64,000 nt of DNA from assembly GCA_017410195.1 (NCBI GenBank), contig JAFQRF010000015.1, positions 95,553 through 159,552 of the forward strand, read 5' to 3'. The stretch's first letter is position 1. Every line of letters starts with the position of its first letter. Both the position numbers and the translations under genes were made by a program. Below the pieces are notes generated by a model. That model was given only the letters and a program-made list of their open reading frames with translations, was not told the DNA's origin and did not search any database. Source of the DNA: Clostridia bacterium (GTDB lineage: Bacteria > Bacillota > Clostridia > Oscillospirales > Acutalibacteraceae). Below, in pieces: positions 35,664 through 44,543 of this stretch.

Positions 35664-38610
35664 TGTATTCCTTTATGCCTCTGACCGTTGCTGCAGCAAG
35701 GATATCTCGGTTGGAAGCGGACTGAAGAGCCTCGCATTCCGTCATGTTTGAAACAAAGCCGTATTCGATAAGGATTGCGGGGCATTCCTCAACTCTTGCA
35801 ACTCTGAAGGCATAGAAGTTTGCGCCTCTGCTGATCTTGTTTTTGAAATCTGCAGATTTATCCTTGTATATTTCATTTTTATATGCATCAACGATACTGC
35901 CGTGGATAGCCTTTGCAAGGGGCTGACCGTAAGCTCTGTAATAATAGGCCGATGTACCCATTGCGGAGGCAGAGGAGCTGGAGTCGCAATGAACGGAAAT
36001 AAACATATCAGGGTCATTTTCACGAACAGCGTTATTTCTGTCGGTATAGCAGACCCATTTATCGCTTGTCCTTGTCATAAGAACTTTTGCTCCCTCAGCT
36101 TCAAGCAGCTCCTTGACCTTGGTTGCAATTGAGAGGTTGATATGCTTTTCGTCGCCGAGACTTGACGATGAAACGGCGCAGTCCGCTCCGGGATCAATTC
36201 CGCCGTGACCGGGGTCAAGCATGATTGTATATCCGCTCAGGGATGATGACGGCTTATGCTTTACGGTTATAACGAGGTTGCCGTCATTGTCGAATTCGTA
36301 GTGGAAGCCGTAGAATTTACCTGCATTTGCAAGCTTCATTGAAAGTGTGACGGTTGAAGCGGTTTTATCCGAACTCCATGCCGCACTTTTTATTACCGAA
36401 TCCATAAACGCAAAGCTGCCTTCCGCAGTTACGGTGTCGCTGAAAACGAAATCAAGCCCCGTGCAGTTGAGCGAGGATACGGAAACAAGTCTGTTGCTGT
36501 TGCCGTTATACGGGCTGTAGCTTTGACCGGTAAGCTTTGCGGAGAAGGCGACCGCTCTGTTCATCTCGAGAACAATTGTAGTTTTTCCTCCGCCTGAGCT
36601 GCAGGAGAGAAGTCTTATGCTGTTTTTCGGCATAACATAGCCGTCTTTTATGCTGACGTGGGTAACTTTTCCGTTGCTGCCCGAAGCAAGTCTTTCTTCA
36701 CGCAGAGTGGGGACTTTAAGCCCCGACGAAAGAATATAATAATTATCTCCGTCAAGAGTTACCGAGCCGTTAACATAGTCAACCGTTCCTTTGAGAAGCG
36801 GAGAACAGTCAGGTACGGAGAAGGTACTGCTCGTATTGCCGGGATAAACCTCAACATAATCGTCAATAATTTCACAGATTTTTGCGCTGCCGAGACCGTA
36901 ATTCTCTGTATAGAAGTATTTTTGGAGTGTATTCCCCGACGGTGTCTGTTGAACGGTTGCGGACTGTTCTTCAGTTGCAGGCTGAGATTCTTCCTGTTGT
37001 GAAGTTGAGGTTTGTGTTTCAGAAACGGGATTTGAGCCGCCGTTTGTACCGTTTTCTGTTTGTGACGGTTCTGTGTTGGGCTGAGTTGTCGGTGCCTGAG
37101 TTGTGGTTTGTTTTGCCGTGGTTGAGGGCGGCTGAGTGGGCGGAGGAGAGGTAACAATCTCCTTTGCCGTCACAGTAACGCTTGCACCTTCTTTTGATTC
37201 GGTGAGCGAAGTATACATCGCCGTTACCTTATATTTGCCGAGTTTCTGAACCCTTTCCGTGCTTTGCGGAGTTTCAAGCGTTGCCGTGAATGTTGTGAAA
37301 TCGGATGCTGAGTCGGGCGTATCTTCGCCGTTGCCGCCGCTCGGTACCATTTTATAGTTCTTGCCGTTGAATGAAACGGCAACCGAAGCATTTTTGAGTG
37401 CAACCGCTGAAATTTCAACAAGCATTCCGCCCGGAACGGAAATATCATCCGAGGGTGAAACGGATTTGAGAAGCTTGATTTTGTAGGTTACTTTATATGT
37501 ATATGTTTTGCCTTTGTGTTCGAATTTTATGGTGTTTTCGCCGGGTGTAAGCTCGCAGTCGAGCGAAAAATCGCCGTTTTTGGCAACCGAAAGCTTTTGA
37601 CCGTTGCAAAGCAAATCATGAGCGGGACTGCTTGTACCTCTGAATGTGATTTTTGACTGCTCAACGGTTATTTTTGTGCTTTTATGGCTGGTGAGCGAAA
37701 ATTCTTTGTCAAGGAGATAAGTGTCACGTTTTTTTATGTAGTTTTTTATGATATCCGCGCCTGAACCCGATGCGTTTGCAATATCTCCGAAGGGTGAGAA
37801 TGCAAGACCTTTACACATAGACATGTCTGCAGAAGCTGCAATAAGTTCAACAAGAGAAGAAGCCTTATCGGTTGAATAGGATTTAAGTCCGCTCAGGTCA
37901 TGGCAGAGCCATAGGGGGGCTGTTTTTTCGTTCCATACCGTTTGTGCGGATTCAAACGAAGAATCTTTACCGTTTTCATGGGAAAGGAAGATGAAATCTG
38001 CCGTTCTGTCGGCAATGAATGATGTCAGAGAATCGGATACTTTTGATGCAAAGACAGGTTCAAGTCCGATGAGGACATACGAATCAATGGTTTTGAGCGT
38101 TTTGCAAAGCGTTCCGACTGTTTCCAAATATGTTGCGGAAATTGTTTCGTCGCAGCCGCCGAGAATTATGAAATCAACATTGTTTTTCTCTGCAAATGCC
38201 GTAACATAATCCGAATCTGCGGAAATATCCGCCTTGATGCCGAAATAAAGAGAATTGTTTTTTGCTATTTCAAGAAGCGGGATAATCTTGTCACCGTTAT
38301 CCGATGTCAGTTCGAAAATAACGGTATTGAAGCCGAGATCCTCAAAAAGAGCAAGCTCAAGCACACTGTTTTCCGAATATGAATTATAAACCGATGCAAC
38401 AACAGACTCGGGTCTTTGGCTTTTCGGTCTGCCTGAAACCGCAAGAGTCTGTTCCTCGGTCGTTTCGGTAACGGTGGCTGTCGTTATTTCATTATCATAG
38501 TTTTTTTTGAGCGAATCAAATTTGCCTGTTGCAAACATTGCCGCAATGATGCCTGTGAACACAACGGCAATTCCGATTATCGCAGCTATCAAAACTTTAT
38601 TCTTTTTCAT
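35650..38610 (-). CDS. Membrane-anchored N-acetylmuramoyl-L-alanine amidase with degenerate barrel domain
   Basis: 986 residues. One N-terminal membrane anchor (about 7-28) puts the rest outside. Residues about 60-300 look like a TIM-barrel of the GH18/GHL10 kind; about 305-480 are beta-sandwich segments; 490-575 are a Thr/Gln/Pro linker; 580-790 are AMIN-like beta repeats; 793-986 are an Amidase_3 domain. In the last, zinc ligands DPGH (His802), DEKH (Glu821) and SVHC (His874) and the catalytic Glu949 in LIEYGF are all present. It should strip stem peptides from peptidoglycan. Its ATG overlaps the stop of the GHL10 gene by one base. Confidence 0.88.
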   Translation of the reverse strand: MKKNKVLIAAIIGIAVVFTGIIAAMFATGKFDSLKKNYDNEITTATVTETTEEQTLAVSGRPKSQRPESVVASVYNSYSENSVLELALFEDLGFNTVIFELTSDNGDKIIPLLEIAKNNSLYFGIKADISADSDYVTAFAEKNNVDFIILGGCDETISATYLETVGTLCKTLKTIDSYVLIGLEPVFASKVSDSLTSFIADRTADFIFLSHENGKDSSFESAQTVWNEKTAPLWLCHDLSGLKSYSTDKASSLVELIAASADMSMCKGLAFSPFGDIANASGSGADIIKNYIKKRDTYLLDKEFSLTSHKSTKITVEQSKITFRGTSSPAHDLLCNGQKLSVAKNGDFSLDCELTPGENTIKFEHKGKTYTYKVTYKIKLLKSVSPSDDISVPGGMLVEISAVALKNASVAVSFNGKNYKMVPSGGNGEDTPDSASDFTTFTATLETPQSTERVQKLGKYKVTAMYTSLTESKEGASVTVTAKEIVTSPPPTQPPSTTAKQTTTQAPTTQPNTEPSQTENGTNGGSNPVSETQTSTSQQEESQPATEEQSATVQQTPSGNTLQKYFYTENYGLGSAKICEIIDDYVEVYPGNTSSTFSVPDCSPLLKGTVDYVNGSVTLDGDNYYILSSGLKVPTLREERLASGSNGKVTHVSIKDGYVMPKNSIRLLSCSSGGGKTTIVLEMNRAVAFSAKLTGQSYSPYNGNSNRLVSVSSLNCTGLDFVFSDTVTAEGSFAFMDSVIKSAAWSSDKTASTVTLSMKLANAGKFYGFHYEFDNDGNLVITVKHKPSSSLSGYTIMLDPGHGGIDPGADCAVSSSSLGDEKHINLSIATKVKELLEAEGAKVLMTRTSDKWVCYTDRNNAVRENDPDMFISVHCDSSSSASAMGTSAYYYRAYGQPLAKAIHGSIVDAYKNEIYKDKSADFKNKISRGANFYAFRVARVEECPAILIEYGFVSNMTECEALQSASNRDILAAATVRGIKEYISQS

Positions 38611-40136
38611 TAATTTTTCCCCGTAATGGTATTTTTGAGATTGCGGATCTCTGTTTTACAAGCGGTTCTGGACAAATCCTGATAAGAAAATACAACAAAC
38701 CCGCTGTAGTTTTTGTTGTTTCTTATTGCTTTCAACTGACGGGCAAGAATATCGGTGTTATTCTGCCACTCCGCAGAGCCTGAGCCTGCATAATTATCTT
38801 TTGCTGCACATTTGTATGCCGCAATTCCGCATGCAAGCTTAACTCCCGAAGCTCTTGAAAGGCTGCTCCACTTTTTGAGAAGAGAATTGAAATCAAGCGT
38901 TTCATGTTCAAATCCGAAATAAAGCTGCGGAATAATCAGATCAGCATATCCCGTGCGCGAGAGCCATAATTCGCATTCGGCATAATATTCATTGAAGTTC
39001 TTATCAAGCTGAGCAGCGGGACTGATGCTGAATATCAGCGATGAATCGACAGCTTTTATTGCTGAATAGAGCGACGCAACAAATGCATTTACACTGTTTC
39101 GGCGCCAGTCGGAAAGGCTGAGTGTGCCGCCGTCGGATTTGTATTGCGAATACTGTTTCTTATCGATTGAAGAATCGGTTGACGGATAAAAATAATCGTC
39201 GATATGTATTCCGTCAATATCATATTTGCTTATTATTTCACGAACGCCGTCAATAATTCTTTCATGGTTTGACGGGCATGACGGATTATAATAAATTCCG
39301 TTTGAAAGAATGCAGATTTCGCCGTCTGCATTACCTGAATCGACGATTGCCTTTGCAGGATTTTTGCTGCTGAGAAGGGTTGCATCTTTCTTTGTTGAAA
39401 CTCTGAACGGATTTATCCAGCCGTGAACGGAAATTCCGTATGCAGATGCGCTTTCAAGCATAACGGCAAACGGATCAAATGGCAGAGATGCTCCTTCCGT
39501 TCCTGCGATATATGAAGAATAAGGGTAGATATCCGATTTATAAAACGCATCCGAAAAAGCTCTGAGGTGAATGAATGCCGTGTTGAGTCCGCAGTCCTTG
39601 ATGTTTTTGAACATCTTATCGGTTGCGGCTTTATATTCTTCTCTTGTTTTTCCTGCAGCGGAAATGTGATCGTAGCAGGAAATCCATATTCCGCGAAGTT
39701 CGTTTGAAACCACAGGTGCGGTTGTTGTTTGTATCTTTGTTGTTGCTTTGGTTGTTGAAGTCTTTACGGTTGTAACGGGTTTTGTTGCCGTTTTTGTTGT
39801 TGCTGCGGTCGGCTTTAACGTTGTTTTTTCAGTTCGTTTTACCGTGGTTTTGTTGGCTTGTGTTGCCTTTGCCGTGATTTTAACCGGCTTGGTTGATGTA
39901 AGAGTTGCCGCAACGGTTGATGCAACACCCGTTATTATGTTCATAACCGTGATGTCTTCCTGTGTCACCGAGACTGTTTCGGTCTGCGGAAAAGTGTAGG
40001 AATAATATTTGGTATGGTCTTCAGTTGCTGCTTCGGAATATGTTTCTGCTTCGGAAACAATAATTTCATTGCTGATGAGTTGACATGAGGTCAGCAAAAG
40101 AGATATAATTAAAATCAAAGGAATAAGCTTTTTCAT
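38610..40136 (-). CDS. GHL10-family glycoside hydrolase-like lipoprotein
   Basis: 508 residues. Lipobox LLTSC (Cys18), then a Thr/Lys-rich linker (to about 145) and a GHL10 (DUF187) barrel: ELRGIWISCYDH, GLNTAFIHLRAF, GISVHGWINPFR, DIDGIHIDDYFYPS, FSISPAAQ, ADLIIPQLYFGFEH. The Asp pair in HIDDYF is in the expected catalytic place. E. coli DigH, a GHL10 lipoprotein, cuts peptidoglycan glycans after amidases have stripped them, so coupling with the overlapping amidase gene suggests a related role here. That link is inference. Confidence 0.86.
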   Translation of the reverse strand: MKKLIPLILIISLLLTSCQLISNEIIVSEAETYSEAATEDHTKYYSYTFPQTETVSVTQEDITVMNIITGVASTVAATLTSTKPVKITAKATQANKTTVKRTEKTTLKPTAATTKTATKPVTTVKTSTTKATTKIQTTTAPVVSNELRGIWISCYDHISAAGKTREEYKAATDKMFKNIKDCGLNTAFIHLRAFSDAFYKSDIYPYSSYIAGTEGASLPFDPFAVMLESASAYGISVHGWINPFRVSTKKDATLLSSKNPAKAIVDSGNADGEICILSNGIYYNPSCPSNHERIIDGVREIISKYDIDGIHIDDYFYPSTDSSIDKKQYSQYKSDGGTLSLSDWRRNSVNAFVASLYSAIKAVDSSLIFSISPAAQLDKNFNEYYAECELWLSRTGYADLIIPQLYFGFEHETLDFNSLLKKWSSLSRASGVKLACGIAAYKCAAKDNYAGSGSAEWQNNTDILARQLKAIRNNKNYSGFVVFSYQDLSRTACKTEIRNLKNTITGKN

Positions 40137-40194
40137 CTTCTTTTCCTTTCATTGGTGTTTTCAATTTGAAATATATTAAAAAGGACTGTTTAAA

Positions 40195-40479
40195 ATGCCG
40201 TGGTATATTAATTTATTGATTATTTATTTTGTGATTGTTTCGCTTGTTTCGGTTGTAATTACCGTTGCGGATAAGGCATCCGCTAAAAAGGGCAGGTGGA
40301 GAATACCCGAGGCAACGCTTATGATGATCGGACTTTTCGGCGGCGCATTGTCCATGTATGTGACGATGAAAACAATCCGCCACAAAACAAAACACAAAAA
40401 ATTTATGATAGGTCTGCCGCTTGAAATTGTTTTGCACGCGGCAATTGTATGTCTTTTTATTGCCGGTAAAATTATATAA
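40195..40479 (+). CDS. DUF1294 membrane protein
   Basis: 94 residues with three membrane segments. The family pattern is clear: DKASAKKGRWRIPEATLMMIGLFGG followed by TIRHKTKHKKF. Function is unknown in this family. Divergent from the GHL10 gene and followed by the palindromic elements at 40.5 kb. Confidence 0.85.
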   Translation: MPWYINLLIIYFVIVSLVSVVITVADKASAKKGRWRIPEATLMMIGLFGGALSMYVTMKTIRHKTKHKKFMIGLPLEIVLHAAIVCLFIAGKII

Positions 40480-40486
40480 TGTGTTC

Positions 40487-40505
40487 GGGCGGATAATATC
40501 CGCCC
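40487..40505. repeat. REP-like palindrome, first copy
   Basis: GGGCGGATAATATCCGCCC is a near-perfect 19-base palindrome followed by CCTACA. Elements of this shape (short GC-rich arms next to a TACA) are common interspersed repeats in Oscillospiraceae-type genomes; here this is recalled, not checked. Confidence 0.5.
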
Positions 40506-40522
40506 CTACACCAAACAAGGCA

Positions 40523-40549
40523 GGGAACGGATAATATCCGTTCCGTTTT
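40523..40549. terminator. Second palindrome, serving as terminator for metA and DUF1294
   Basis: GGAACGGATAATATCCGTTCC (40523-40543) followed by GTTTTT. It shares the GGATAATATCC core with the palindrome 36 bases before it. Confidence 0.65.
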
Positions 40550-40554
40550 TTATT

Positions 40555-41469
40555 TTACAGTGTACTCAAATCATAAGGTGTCTGCTGATATACAAAATAG
40601 TTGAGCCAGTTTGTGAAAAGCAGGTTTGCCGTGCCTTTCCAACACATTTTCGGAAGCATATTCGGGTCATTGTCGGGGAAATAGTTGAACGGTACTTTGA
40701 TATCAAGTCCTTTGTTGATATCTCTGAAATATTCTTTTGCGAGTGTTTCTCTGTCATATTCCGAATGACCCGTTGCAAAGAATTTCCTGCAATCCATGTC
40801 GGAAATAAGATGAACGCCTGCTTGCTCGGAATAAGAGAGAATCTGCAAATCCTTAACGAGCGCAATGTCGCTTCTTCTGTTTTCGGTATGTCTTGAGTGA
40901 GGCACATAGAAAGTGTCATCAATACCTCTCATCAGCGGATGATAGGTGTCAAGGCATTTATGAGGAAAAACACCGAAAAGCTTTTCTTCAAGCGGATATT
41001 TTGGGATTCCGTAATGATGATAAAGAGCTGCCTGAGCGCCCCAACAGATATGGAAGGTAGAATAGACGTTCTTTTTGCTCCAGTCGAGAATCATGCAAAG
41101 CTCGTCCCAATAGTCAACCTCTTCAAATTCAAAGTTTTCAACCGGTGCTCCGGTAACGATAAGACCATCATATTTTTTTTCGCAAATCTCATCGAATGTT
41201 TTATAGAATTTGAGCATGTGCTCTTCCGAAGTGTTTTTGGATTTGTGAGACTTAACCTGCAGAAGCTCAACCTCAACCTGAAGCGGCGAGTTGCTGAGAA
41301 GTCTGAGAATCTGTGTTTCTGTTTCGATTTTTGTGGGCATGAGATTGAGGATAAGTATGTTGAGCGGACGGATATCCTGCGACATTGCTCTGTCCTCAGT
41401 CATGACGAATATGTTTTCGGATTCCAGCGACTTGTGTGCGGGAAGCTCGTTTGCTATTTTGATTGGCAT
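40555..41469 (-). CDS. metA: Homoserine O-acetyltransferase (MetA type)
   Basis: 304-residue MetA-family acyltransferase that activates homoserine for methionine synthesis. Nucleophile Cys142 is in HICWGAQA. Residue 111 is Glu (GAPVEN); structural work on the family tied Glu111 to acetyl-CoA use and Gly111 to succinyl-CoA use, so acetyl transfer is predicted despite the common succinyltransferase label. Other family marks: [13 protein letters not shown] and GHSEYD. Third gene of the coaX-ECF S-metA unit, 14 bases after its neighbour. No S-adenosylmethionine riboswitch is seen upstream. Confidence 0.93.
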   Translation of the reverse strand: MPIKIANELPAHKSLESENIFVMTEDRAMSQDIRPLNILILNLMPTKIETETQILRLLSNSPLQVEVELLQVKSHKSKNTSEEHMLKFYKTFDEICEKKYDGLIVTGAPVENFEFEEVDYWDELCMILDWSKKNVYSTFHICWGAQAALYHHYGIPKYPLEEKLFGVFPHKCLDTYHPLMRGIDDTFYVPHSRHTENRRSDIALVKDLQILSYSEQAGVHLISDMDCRKFFATGHSEYDRETLAKEYFRDINKGLDIKVPFNYFPDNDPNMLPKMCWKGTANLLFTNWLNYFVYQQTPYDLSTL

Positions 41470-41483
41470 TGAATCACCTTGAA

Positions 41484-42107
41484 TTAAAGTATTTTTTTGT
41501 TTGCCGTGAGAAGTGCTTTTGAAACCGCCGATGCGATAACGAAGCCTGCTATTGCTTCAACAACTCCGTTAAGACCGACAAACCATGCAAAGAATGAGAT
41601 GATGTTTGTTGCGGCGGACTGACCGTAAAGGTTTGCAAAAACATCGGTCTGACCGAAAAGCAGAATGAATCCGCCCACGAAAAGAAGAGTGTTGATAAGC
41701 GGACAGGCAAGACCGGAAACCGTGCAGGGGATTGAATTCGTCTTGCAGACCTTTGAAAGCCCCTTGAAGATAAGTCCCGTCAGCCAGCCTTCAAGAATTC
41801 TCGGTACAAAGCAGAGAATGAAGGTGAGAATCGGGCTTACGTTAACAAGCATTGCTCCGAATGCGCTCATTCCCGAAAAAGCCTGCCAGAAGCTGGTGAG
41901 ACCGAAAATTGCACCGCATACTGCCCCGGCAGAAGGACCGAGTACAATTGCGCCGACGGCAACAGGAATGATGTTGAGCGTTATTTCGATAACGCCGATT
42001 TTGATGTAGCCTATGCTTGTGAAGCCGAAAATTAACAGCAGCGCAACAAGCACGGACAGTTGGGTCAGACGCAGTATGCGTCCGGTTTTTGCGGATGATT
42101 TTGACAT
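41484..42107 (-). CDS. ECF transporter S component, probably pantothenate-specific
   Basis: 208 residues with about six membrane segments. The motif run [18 protein letters not shown] (about residues 56-73) is typical of ECF S components, which bind a vitamin and work with a shared EcfAAT module (not in this window). It lies directly downstream of the pantothenate kinase gene, which makes pantothenate the best guess for the substrate. The ATG at 42107 follows GGAGG; the longer frame has no site. Confidence 0.8.
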   Translation of the reverse strand: MSKSSAKTGRILRLTQLSVLVALLLIFGFTSIGYIKIGVIEITLNIIPVAVGAIVLGPSAGAVCGAIFGLTSFWQAFSGMSAFGAMLVNVSPILTFILCFVPRILEGWLTGLIFKGLSKVCKTNSIPCTVSGLACPLINTLLFVGGFILLFGQTDVFANLYGQSAATNIISFFAWFVGLNGVVEAIAGFVIASAVSKALLTANKKIL

Positions 42108-42173
42108 AATATATTCCTCCTTGCTACTACTCCGTATATTTCGGATGCAGTGCAAAATTTGACGAATAAAAAG

Positions 42174-42944
42174 TTATTTCTTATTCTTTTCATAAAGAAC
42201 TTTCAGACCGTAGAGAATCAGCTCTCTGTTGAAGATTATCTCCTGCTTGCAGCTTTTGATAAGGTCTTTTGCAAGACCGCCCGTTGCAACTCTCGAAGCT
42301 ATTTTTTCACCGAGTTCATCCTCAAGCTTTTCACACATACCGTCTATCATTGATGCATAGCCGAAAACGGTTCCCGACTGCATTGAATCGATTGTGTTTT
42401 TGCCGATTGCCTTTGCAGGAGTTTTGAGGCTGATTGCAGGAAGCTGAGATGTTCTTGCCGAAAGAGCATCAAGAGAAATACCGATGCCGGGTGCGATTGT
42501 GCAGCCGCAGAATGCACCGTTTTTATCGATAACGCTTATTTTACTTGCCGTGCCGAGGTCAATAACTAGGCAGGGGAGAGGATAGAGCGCCGCCGCACCG
42601 ACACAGCCTGCGAGAAGGTCTGCGCCGAGCTGGGCAGGGTTATCAATCAGAATATTCATCCCTGTTTTTATGCCCGGTCCGAGAATCATGGGTCTGCATC
42701 CTGTAACTCTTTCAACCGCGCTGCTCATCGCACCCGAAAGCTCGGGCACAACGCTGCTGATTGCCGCCCCTTCAAAGCTGTTGCAGGGCATTTCGTAAAG
42801 TGAGAATATCTGCTTGAATTCAACCGCATATTGGTCGGGAGTTTTGCTGCGGTCGGTTGCGAGTCTTGAAACGAAAACAAGCTCGTCTTTATTGTAAACA
42901 CCCATTGTTATATTGGTGTTGCCTATGTCGATTGCAAGAAGCAT
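42174..42944 (-). CDS. coaX: Type III pantothenate kinase
   Basis: 256 residues. Phosphorylates pantothenate, first step of coenzyme A synthesis; type III enzymes need a monovalent cation and resist feedback by CoA. Seen: DIGNTNITMG at the N-terminus (phosphate loop), the GADLLAGCVGA segment, VIDLGTASKISV and the GTVFGYASMIDG region. First gene of the unit with the ECF S component and metA. Confidence 0.93.
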   Translation of the reverse strand: MLLAIDIGNTNITMGVYNKDELVFVSRLATDRSKTPDQYAVEFKQIFSLYEMPCNSFEGAAISSVVPELSGAMSSAVERVTGCRPMILGPGIKTGMNILIDNPAQLGADLLAGCVGAAALYPLPCLVIDLGTASKISVIDKNGAFCGCTIAPGIGISLDALSARTSQLPAISLKTPAKAIGKNTIDSMQSGTVFGYASMIDGMCEKLEDELGEKIASRVATGGLAKDLIKSCKQEIIFNRELILYGLKVLYEKNKK

Positions 42945-42975
42945 AATACAGACCTCCCATTATAATCCTAATTAT

Positions 42976-43004
42976 TATACTACATATATAAAAATAATGC
43001 AACG
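42976..43004 (-). promoter_or_regulatory. Promoter of the coaX operon
   Basis: Minus-strand TTGCAT, 17-base spacer, TATAAT (-10 near 42976-42981). Back to back with the promoter of the radical SAM gene. Confidence 0.6.
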
Positions 43005-43013
43005 AAAAATAGC

Positions 43014-43041
43014 TTGCATTTGTTAAATATTATTGTATAAT
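43014..43041 (+). promoter_or_regulatory. Promoter of the PflX-like gene
   Basis: TTGCAT (43014-43019), 16-base spacer, TATAAT (43036-43041). Confidence 0.6.
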
Positions 43042-43077
43042 ATATTAAAAATAATGGGAACGGAGGAAAAATCAACC

Positions 43078-43956
43078 GTGAAATGCTCGGTATGTCCCAG
43101 AAACTGTATGACAGACAGAACCCTTAAAACGGGATTTTGCTCCGTCGGAGAAAAAATAAAGGTTGCAAGAGCGGCTCCGCATTTCTGGGAAGAGCCTTGT
43201 CTGAGCGGAGAAAAAGGCTCTGGCACGGTGTTTTTTTCGGGGTGCAATCTCGGATGCGTTTTCTGCCAGAATTACGGACTCAGCCATGATGCGTTCGGCA
43301 AAGAGGTAACCGAAAAAGAGCTTATGAAAGTTTTTGATGCACTTATCAAAAAAGGCGTTCATAATCTCAATCTTGTCACTCCCACCCACTATGCACCGAT
43401 GCTTGCAAAGGTACTGAAAGAATACAATTCTCCCGTTCCCGTTATCTGGAATTCTTCGGGCTATGAAAAGGTTGAAACCTTGAAAATGCTGGAGAGTCTT
43501 GTTGATATCTATTTGCCTGACCTCAAATATTTTGATTCCGCTCCGGCTCTGAAATATTCGGGTGCGGAGGATTATTTTGAATATGCATCTGCTGCCGTGC
43601 TTGAAATGCAAAGGCAGGTCGGCACGGTTGAACTCGATGAAAACGGCATTGCCAAAAGCGGTCTTATAATCCGTCACATGGTTTTGCCGGGTAATATTTC
43701 TCAGGCGGTTAAGGTCTTTTCATGGGTTCGTGAAAATCTTCCTGAGGAAACATATATAAGTGTCATGCGGCAATATGTTCCGTTCGGAAAAGCAAAGGAA
43801 ATGCCGCCTATTGACAGACGTCTTTCTGCAAGGGAATATTTAATCGTGAAGCAAAAAATCCTTGCTCTCGGCTTTGAAAACTGTTATTTTCAGAGCGGAG
43901 AAGCGGCAGAAGAAAGTTTTATTCCAAATTTTGACCTTGAAGGTGTTGACCTTTAA
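43078..43956 (+). CDS. PflX-like radical SAM protein (COG1313 type)
   Basis: 293 residues. An N-terminal CxxC pair region (MKCSVCPRNCMTDR) is followed by the radical-SAM motif in SGCNLGCVFCQN, then WNSSGYEK and DIYLPDLKYFD, the usual COG1313 order. Related to pyruvate formate-lyase activases, but the target is not known. The start is GTG at 43078: CGGAGGA lies 11 bases upstream and the protein then begins like the family. The ATG at 43054 lies upstream of that site. No glycyl-radical enzyme is nearby. Confidence 0.82.
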   Translation: MKCSVCPRNCMTDRTLKTGFCSVGEKIKVARAAPHFWEEPCLSGEKGSGTVFFSGCNLGCVFCQNYGLSHDAFGKEVTEKELMKVFDALIKKGVHNLNLVTPTHYAPMLAKVLKEYNSPVPVIWNSSGYEKVETLKMLESLVDIYLPDLKYFDSAPALKYSGAEDYFEYASAAVLEMQRQVGTVELDENGIAKSGLIIRHMVLPGNISQAVKVFSWVRENLPEETYISVMRQYVPFGKAKEMPPIDRRLSAREYLIVKQKILALGFENCYFQSGEAAEESFIPNFDLEGVDL

Positions 43957-43974
43957 TAAAATATTTGGTAAATT
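43946..43974 (+). promoter_or_regulatory. Promoter of mscL
   Basis: TTGACC (43946-43951), 17-base spacer, TAAATT (43969-43974). The -35 box lies in the last codons of the preceding gene. Confidence 0.55.
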
Positions 43975-44008
43975 ATTAGTTGTAAACTAACAGACGGAGG
44001 TTTTTGTT

Positions 44009-44473
44009 ATGTCAAAAGCAAAAGGATTTGGTGCAGAATTCAAAAAATTTATCATGAGAGGCAATGTTATTGACCTTGCAGTCGGCGTTATCGTCGGCGG
44101 TGCTTTTCAGGCAATCGTAAAGTCACTTGTTGACGATGTGGTTATGCCCGTTATCAGCCTTGCAACCAAGGGTATTGATTTTGCAAACTGGTTTGTAGCT
44201 CTCGATGGCGGCGAGTATGCAACTCTTGAGGCTGCTCAGGAAGCAGGTGCAGCTGTGCTCAGCTACGGCAACTTCATCAGCGCGATTATCAACTTCCTTA
44301 TTATGGCATTTGTAGTATTCCTTCTTGTCAAAGGCATCAATGCCGTTGCAGAAAAGACAAAGAAAAACGAAGAGGAAGTTCCCGCAGAACCCACAACCAA
44401 GGAATGCCCCTACTGCAAGAGCGAAATTGCAATCGAGGCTACAAGATGCCCCCATTGCACATCTCAGCTTTAA
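44009..44473 (+). CDS. mscL: MscL channel with C-terminal zinc ribbon
   Basis: 154 residues. Large-conductance mechanosensitive channel that opens under hypo-osmotic shock. The N-terminal [23 protein letters not shown] and the second helix (about 90-110) are standard. Instead of ending after the cytoplasmic helix, it carries a linker and a zinc-ribbon: CPYC...CPHC at about residues 132-151. The extra domain faces the cytoplasm and could bind metal or a partner. Own promoter and terminator; AACAGACGGAGG precedes the ATG. Confidence 0.92.
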   Translation: MSKAKGFGAEFKKFIMRGNVIDLAVGVIVGGAFQAIVKSLVDDVVMPVISLATKGIDFANWFVALDGGEYATLEAAQEAGAAVLSYGNFISAIINFLIMAFVVFLLVKGINAVAEKTKKNEEEVPAEPTTKECPYCKSEIAIEATRCPHCTSQL

Positions 44474-44491
44474 TATCGCATAAAATCCAGG

Positions 44492-44527
44492 GCGCAGAGC
44501 ACGCTATGATGCTTTGCGCTTATTTTC
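44492..44527 (+). terminator. Terminator of mscL
   Basis: GCGCAGAGCA pairs with TGCTTTGCGC (one mismatch each side), then TTATTTT. Confidence 0.65.
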
Positions 44528-44543
44528 ATTGAGGTGAATTTAT

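Noticed and set aside
36658..39999. Repetitive Thr/Gln/Pro-coding DNA in the amidase and GHL10 genes as a possible tandem repeat array
   Set aside because: It encodes in-frame low-complexity linkers of exported proteins; no regular unit or spacing is seen.
41470..41483. Possible SAM riboswitch upstream of metA
   Set aside because: Only 14 bases separate metA from the preceding gene, and the operon leader before coaX is too short and lacks the structure.
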